Shown here piece after piece: positions 32,848 to 36,942 of a DNA stretch of 36,942 nt. The stretch spans positions 1-36,942 of the forward strand of contig CAYQJS010000053.1 of the NCBI GenBank assembly GCA_964417895.1, in the 5' to 3' direction. This DNA comes from CAYQJS01 sp964417895 (lineage in GTDB: Bacteria; Chloroflexota; UBA6077; SHYK01). The position numbers and the translations under genes were made by a program. The notes under the pieces are model-generated. The model saw only the letters and a program-made list of their open reading frames with translations, was not told where the DNA came from and ran no database searches. Every line of letters begins with the position of its first letter. Within the stretch, counting starts at the first letter, position 1.

Positions 32848-33165
32848 GTGGCGGCTATCGACCGCTCCCACGGCAAGCAGACGTCCGTTATCGTCTGCGA
32901 TCCATCGATCCTCGAGGGCGAGCCGACTGTAGGCGGAACGCGTATCCCCGTCCGGTCCATTGTGCTGGTGGCTCGGGAGCTCGGCGGAGTGGATGGCGCA
33001 CGCCGTGCTTATCCGCAGCTGGACGTCAGAGCCGTCCAAGATGCGCTCGCCTACTACGAGGCGCATCGACCTGAGGTCGATCGCTATATCGAAGAGAACG
33101 CGCGGACGACTGAGTGGCCGCGCCTGCGGTCTATCTCGACGAATGCATCGACGAGCCCTGGCTGA
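32848..33165 (+). CDS. DUF433 antitoxin-like protein
   Basis: A 105-residue protein of the DUF433 family: CDPSILEGEPTVGGTRIPV is the diagnostic stretch, followed by a helical part (GVDGARRAYPQLDVRAVQDALAYY has the usual pattern of a short DNA-binding helix pair). GTG 32848 is preceded by AGGAGAG. DUF433 proteins are commonly encoded just upstream of DUF5615 PIN-like toxins and act as their VapB-like antitoxins and autorepressors. That arrangement is seen here. The C-terminal tail reads into the toxin gene, overlapping it by about 50 bases, longer than usual. Confidence 0.85.
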   Translation: MAAIDRSHGKQTSVIVCDPSILEGEPTVGGTRIPVRSIVLVARELGGVDGARRAYPQLDVRAVQDALAYYEAHRPEVDRYIEENARTTEWPRLRSISTNASTSPG

Positions 33166-33544
33166 TGGGCTCCGTGAGCGCGGCTATTCTTTAGTCACAG
33201 CACGCGAGGCTGGTGCCCTTGGCCTGTCCGACGACGGCCAGATTGACCACGCAACCGGACTCGCGATGCCCATCCTCTCCTACAACCGCCGCCACTTCCA
33301 ACGCTTGCATGCGCGGCTCATGCGGGAAGACCGCAAATACTCGGGCATCATCGTGCTGCCGCAAGACGCACCCCGGCGTCGTCGTCTCCTTCGTGCTGTG
33401 CTGCTCCTTGAGTGGGTCGGCGAGCACGAGCAGGAGTCCAGGCTTTTCGCCTGGGGTGAGCTTCAGTATGAACTGTTGCGCGGCTATCGATTACCCGGCG
33501 GTCTCCTCTCCGAAGAGGATGTGAGGACAGCCGTCGGGCTCTGA
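33114..33544 (+). pseudogene. DUF5615 PIN-like toxin gene with a frameshift
   Basis: From GTG 33114 one frame gives VAAPAVYLDECIDEP, which carries the N-terminal acidic residue typical of DUF5615 PIN-like nucleases. It then runs out of family and stops. The next frame picks up exactly there as ALADGLRERGYSLVTAREAG and continues to 33544 with the expected DDGQIDHA and SYNRRHFQRLH segments. A single-base slip near 33155-33165 explains both. The toxin is therefore broken, unless ribosomal frameshifting or a sequencing error is involved. Family toxins are thought to be RNases held in check by the DUF433 partner. Confidence 0.75.
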
Positions 33545-33933
33545 GGCCGACACCTCGCTTGCCTCATCGGCTAGTTGCCGCACGGAAGATCTCATCCTGT
33601 GCGCGACGATGATCCAATGGATGGCGCGCCCGATTGCGTCTCAACTGCCCTCTTGGGGAGAGGCCGTCCGACCCGATAGCGAGGCCGGGTGACGGCATAC
33701 CCTTGTTGCGGGCATGCTCTAAGCCCGCCCCCGGCCTCAATCTCAGCCGCACGGCGTGGCGGGATTCGGTATCGGTGCTCCCGGTGACCCGCATGTGCAC
33801 GGGGCCGGCTGTTCGACGCTTGCGGAACGCTTGCTCTCCAGGTACATGGTGCTTGCCAGGTGTTGATGTCTGCGGCGCCCTCAGCGCTGGGGGGAATATA
33901 GTCTTGCAGCTTCGAACACCAGGCAGTATCCCA
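33545..33933. other. 389-base gap between convergent genes
   Basis: Lies between the toxin remnant (rightward) and SBP6 (leftward), so no promoter is expected. The plus-strand frame that starts here and runs opposite SBP6 is an antisense shadow. I see no RNA gene, repeat or clear terminator. Confidence 0.4.
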
Positions 33934-35640
33934 TCAGCTCCGCACGTCCCACTCGTGCGCGTTCCAGGTGATGAAAACCTGCGGCCATTCTTTGCTCACG
34001 TTTACCACTCGGTTCGAAATCCCCCCAGGGATGGGGTTGTAGTAGAGGCCGACGACGGTGACCTGATCGGCCATATGGCGAATGACCTGCCCCAGCGCCT
34101 GGGTCCGCTCCGGCACCGGCACGGTTTTGAAGTACGTCTCGAGGAGCGCGTCGAACTCGGGATTTATGTACCGACTCCTGTTTCCGGGGCCCGGGATGCG
34201 GAAGCTGTTGCTGGGCAGCCGTGTCTGCGAACTGTGGAGGAAGCGCAACCCGTTGACGTCGTCGGGGCCGGCAAACACCAGGAACGCGGGAAAGGTGGCC
34301 ACGTACTGCGGATCCTGAAATTGCTGGGGAGATATGCGCACCGCCGTGGCGTCTACGCCGAGCCGCTGCCAGTAATCGGCAATAGCGGACGCCAGCTTGA
34401 ATGTCGCCTCCTGAGGCTGGCTGTGGACCTCGAGCTCCAGCCGCCGGTTCGCCTCGTCCCGGTAGGCCCCATCCGTTCCCTTCCGATAGCCGCTGGCCTC
34501 CAACATCTGGGCGGCCGTCCGTGGGTCGTAGTCGTAGCGCGCCACGGCGGCCTCGATATCGCGGTACGCCGCCTGGTTCGGGCTCAAAAACGTGTGGGGC
34601 ACCGGCGATAGGCCCGCGACCAGCGTGTCCACGATCTCCTGGCGGTCGATGGCATGGGCCAGGGCGCGACGGAACTGGACGTCGGCCACGACGGCGGGAC
34701 GGGGCTCGACGAACTGCGGGTACAGCCCAGCCCAATTGTCGGAGCCGTAATTGAAGAGCACCGTGCCGCCGCGCCACTGGTCCCGGAGCTGGACGCCGAG
34801 GTCGATAGACCCCACATTGCCCGTGACGTCCACCGTGCCGGCCAGGAGGTTCGCCGTCAACGTATTGGCATCGGGAATGAACTTCACGTCGATCTCGTCG
34901 ATCCTGGGCCGGCCGAGCACGAACTCGTCGTTCGCATCGAGCAGCATGCCGATGCCCGGGACCCACTCGCGGAGCCGATAGGGGCCCGCGCCGACGAACT
35001 CAGAGGTCCAGTAGGGGAGATCCAGGAGGCTCGCCTTGTCGCTCTGATACGCGTTCTCGAGCAGGTGCTTGGGGAGGAGAAAGCTCAACCGAGCAGCCAG
35101 CACGCCGTCGGCATCGACGAACGGCTGCTTCCATGTGATGGTCAGGGTCCGCGGGTCCGGGGCCCTCGCCTCCTCGATCGACGCGTAGGCCTCGCTGTTG
35201 AACGCCGACATCTCCCGGTCCCGCCCCACCTGCAGGCTGAAGAGAAGGTCCTCCGCTGTGAGCGGCGCACCGTCGTGCCAGAGGGTGCCCTCGCGAAGCC
35301 GCCAGGTGGTCTCCATCCGCCCGTCCGGCAGCAGCTTCCAGAGCCCGTTCTCCAGGCTGGGCACCGCCTCGGCCAGCAGCGGACGGCGGGCTCGCTGATC
35401 GCCGAGCTCCGTCAGGCCCGTGTGCACCAGGAGGGCCACGAAGCGCGCGGTGCCTGGCGCATTGGGACGAATATCCGGCTCGAGCTCCATGCCCAGCGTG
35501 ATGCGCTTCACCGCGAGGGGGCGGCCAGGAACGTCGCCACCTGTGGCGCCGCCTGGGGTGGCAGGTGCGGGCGCTGCGCAGGTGACGGTGAGGAGCGCAA
35601 CGACCAGCGATATGAACCAGAAACACGTAGAGCGACGCAT
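33934..35640 (-). CDS. SBP6: ABC transporter substrate-binding lipoprotein, family 5
   Basis: A 568-residue solute-binding protein. I chose ATG 35640, seven bases or so after GAAGGAGAG; the frame stays open upstream to 36102, but that part is not protein-like. The signal ends in TVTC, an atypical lipobox with Thr before the Cys at residue 21, so lipidation is probable but less certain than in the others. Motifs are WHDGAPLTAEDLLF, GAGPYRLREW, FRRALAHAIDRQEI and YDPRTAAQML. It lies outside the right 44-bp repeat and is divergent from the AAA ATPase gene. No permease nearby; ligand unknown. Confidence 0.92.
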   Translation of the reverse strand: MRRSTCFWFISLVVALLTVTCAAPAPATPGGATGGDVPGRPLAVKRITLGMELEPDIRPNAPGTARFVALLVHTGLTELGDQRARRPLLAEAVPSLENGLWKLLPDGRMETTWRLREGTLWHDGAPLTAEDLLFSLQVGRDREMSAFNSEAYASIEEARAPDPRTLTITWKQPFVDADGVLAARLSFLLPKHLLENAYQSDKASLLDLPYWTSEFVGAGPYRLREWVPGIGMLLDANDEFVLGRPRIDEIDVKFIPDANTLTANLLAGTVDVTGNVGSIDLGVQLRDQWRGGTVLFNYGSDNWAGLYPQFVEPRPAVVADVQFRRALAHAIDRQEIVDTLVAGLSPVPHTFLSPNQAAYRDIEAAVARYDYDPRTAAQMLEASGYRKGTDGAYRDEANRRLELEVHSQPQEATFKLASAIADYWQRLGVDATAVRISPQQFQDPQYVATFPAFLVFAGPDDVNGLRFLHSSQTRLPSNSFRIPGPGNRSRYINPEFDALLETYFKTVPVPERTQALGQVIRHMADQVTVVGLYYNPIPGGISNRVVNVSKEWPQVFITWNAHEWDVRS

Positions 35641-35864
35641 TTTCTCTCCTTCGCCACACGGCCCGCCGCGGTTTCCTTGTAAGTGAATGGCGGCGTTGCA
35701 CTGCCGGCACACGCGGGACTCGCATGATCGCCTGGCTGCCGCTATAGTCCCATTCGGCGGCGGTTGGGACAATGGGTTGAGTCCCGTCCTGGTACCAGCT
35801 TTTCCCATGCGGCAATCCCAGCGCCCTCCCGTGCGCCGCACAGTCGGAAGGTTTCCCGCAGAGG

Positions 35865-36942
35865 TTGCCCATCGCCTCGTCGGTTCGGACACGAGAGCGC
35901 GATCCGGCCCGCTGGACCCAGCCAGCACAGCCGGGCGCCCTGTCGCACGCGGAATTCGCTCACGAGGTGCGGGACGCCCTCGACCACTTGTACGACGTGG
36001 TCGCGCTCCACGCACATCGCTTTGCAGATCTCTCGCTACGAGATCGGCCGACGGGCACACTGAGTCGCGGCGAAGCCTTGCGCCACGAGCTTCTGGACGC
36101 AATCGGAAGCTGCGAGCCGGCGGCGGCGGCCGGTGTGGACTCCCGCGCTGCTCGCCGCTATCGCGCCTTGTTGCTGCGGTATGTCGACGTCAAGGAGCCA
36201 GCCGAGGCGCAGCGCGAGTTGGGCCTCAGTAGAACCCAGTATTACCGTGAGCTGCAGAGCGCGATCAATGGACTCGCCGCCCTCCTGTGGGAGCGGTGGG
36301 GACTCGACGCGAAGCCGTCTGCCCCTGATCCAAGCGTCGCGGTGCCAGCCGACCTCTTCCGTCGACATGTGCTCGTAGGACGCGACCTGGAGCTGCTGCA
36401 GCTGCAGCGCGCCTTCAATGCCGCCCTCGCCGGCGAGGGCTCGCTCGTGGCAGTGGTCGGGGAGCCCGGCATTGGCAAGACCGCGCTGACCGAGCACCTC
36501 GCCACCTACGTCGGTACCCGTGGGGGGCGCGCCCTCATCGGGCACAGCTACGAGCCCGGTTCGCTGGCGTTCCCGTACCTGCCGTTCGTGGAGGCGCTCC
36601 GCGGCTACGTCCTCGGGAGTGAGGCGCCAGCGCTGGGAGAAATCTTGGGCCGCGATGCCGAGGAGGTGGCGCGCATCCTGCCGGAGGTGCGCGACCTCCT
36701 CCCGCCTCAGTCCTCTCCGAGTGCCCCGCGAGAGCGGGGCTCGGAGTCCGCAGAGCGGACAGCCCTCAGTCCTCAACCCTCGTCTGACCCCGACGAGGAC
36801 CGCTGGCGCCTGTATCAGGCGCTGGCCGACTTCCTCCAGCGGGCGGCCGCCGCCCAGCCGCTGCTGCTCTGCCTCGAAGACCTCCATTGGGCCGACCGCG
36901 GCACGCTCGACCTCCTCGTCTACCTGGCCCGCCGGCTGCACG
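35865..36942 (+). CDS. AAA ATPase / large ATP-binding regulator, N-terminal part
   Basis: Runs off the right edge; about 359 residues are visible. The N-terminal 120 residues are helical (FAHEVRDALDHLYD; RRYRALLLRYVD; then LGLSRTQYYRELQSAINGLA, which looks like a helix-turn-helix). An ATPase follows: a FRRHVLVGRDLELLQL entry, Walker A GEPGIGKTAL near 36459-36488 and Walker B LLLCLEDLHWAD near 36862-36897. This resembles the large STAND-type regulators (LuxR/MalT- or adenylate-cyclase-like) common in Chloroflexota and Actinobacteria. The frame opens at 35781. TTG 35865 is one possible start, GTG 35967 another, and neither has a good ribosome site. Its promoter region is shared with the divergent SBP6. 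Confidence 0.75.
   Translation, partial: MPIASSVRTRERDPARWTQPAQPGALSHAEFAHEVRDALDHLYDVVALHAHRFADLSLRDRPTGTLSRGEALRHELLDAIGSCEPAAAAGVDSRAARRYRALLLRYVDVKEPAEAQRELGLSRTQYYRELQSAINGLAALLWERWGLDAKPSAPDPSVAVPADLFRRHVLVGRDLELLQLQRAFNAALAGEGSLVAVVGEPGIGKTALTEHLATYVGTRGGRALIGHSYEPGSLAFPYLPFVEALRGYVLGSEAPALGEILGRDAEEVARILPEVRDLLPPQSSPSAPRERGSESAERTALSPQPSSDPDEDRWRLYQALADFLQRAAAAQPLLLCLEDLHWADRGTLDLLVYLARRLH

Noticed and set aside
33634..34611. Plus-strand frame of 325 residues opposite SBP6
   Set aside because: No family motif and mostly antisense to a clear SBP_bac_5 gene.
35641..36102. N-terminal extension of SBP6 to 722 residues
   Set aside because: The signal peptide and ribosome site at 35640 give a normal lipoprotein. 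The upstream part overlaps the divergent ATPase gene and has no protein character.
1..36942. CRISPR arrays, transposase genes and complete insertion sequences
   Set aside because: I looked for regularly spaced repeats, DDE or tyrosine-recombinase motifs and terminal inverted repeats and found none that hold up. The repeats present are gene duplications, tRNA-derived pieces and one REP-like palindrome.

Overview
The window is GC-rich bacterial DNA. A run of Rieske oxygenases, lipoprotein solute-binding proteins (SBPs) without permeases, and a large AAA-type regulator resembles catabolic islands of Chloroflexota-like soil or groundwater bacteria. That placement is inference from gene content; no marker gene or rRNA is present.

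Left flank (1-4015): an XRE regulator with an ImmA/IrrE-type metalloprotease and a small lamin-tail-domain protein (minus strand), then an unrecognised two-gene pair (plus strand). The second gene of that pair ends inside a near-consensus promoter that precedes a degenerate tRNA-Gly(TCC)-like sequence.

Catabolic region (about 4.5-32.3 kb): modules that pair an SBP_bac_5 lipoprotein with degradation enzymes. They are: SBP1, a xanthine-dehydrogenase pseudogene, Rieske1 and Rieske2; SBP2 divergent from two cupins, Rieske3 and Rieske4; SBP3 with a LigB-like extradiol dioxygenase; isochorismatase-like, SBP4, two dienelactone hydrolases, an Asp/Glu-racemase-like protein and a deleted SBP5; an aldo/keto reductase; a Rieske stub; a 4,5-dihydroxyphthalate-decarboxylase-like protein; and a minus-strand seven-gene run holding a duplicated alpha, small-protein, beta ring-hydroxylating dioxygenase unit. 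The likely theme is uptake, hydroxylation, ring cleavage and hydrolysis of aromatic or heteroaromatic acids. No ferredoxin, reductase or transporter permease is encoded here, so electron and transport partners must lie elsewhere.

Right flank (32.3-36.9 kb): tRNA-derived debris, a DUF433/DUF5615 toxin-antitoxin-like pair with a frameshifted toxin, SBP6, and the start of an AAA ATPase that runs off the window.

Three things stand out. First, a 44-bp identical tRNA-Gly 3' end occurs at 3971 and 32548 and brackets the catabolic region. Second, several enzymes lack canonical catalytic residues, most clearly Rieske3, which has lost two of its three iron ligands beside intact paralogs. Third, the region is full of relics (two Rieske fragments, a deleted SBP, a frameshifted oxidoreductase), consistent with rapid duplication and decay.
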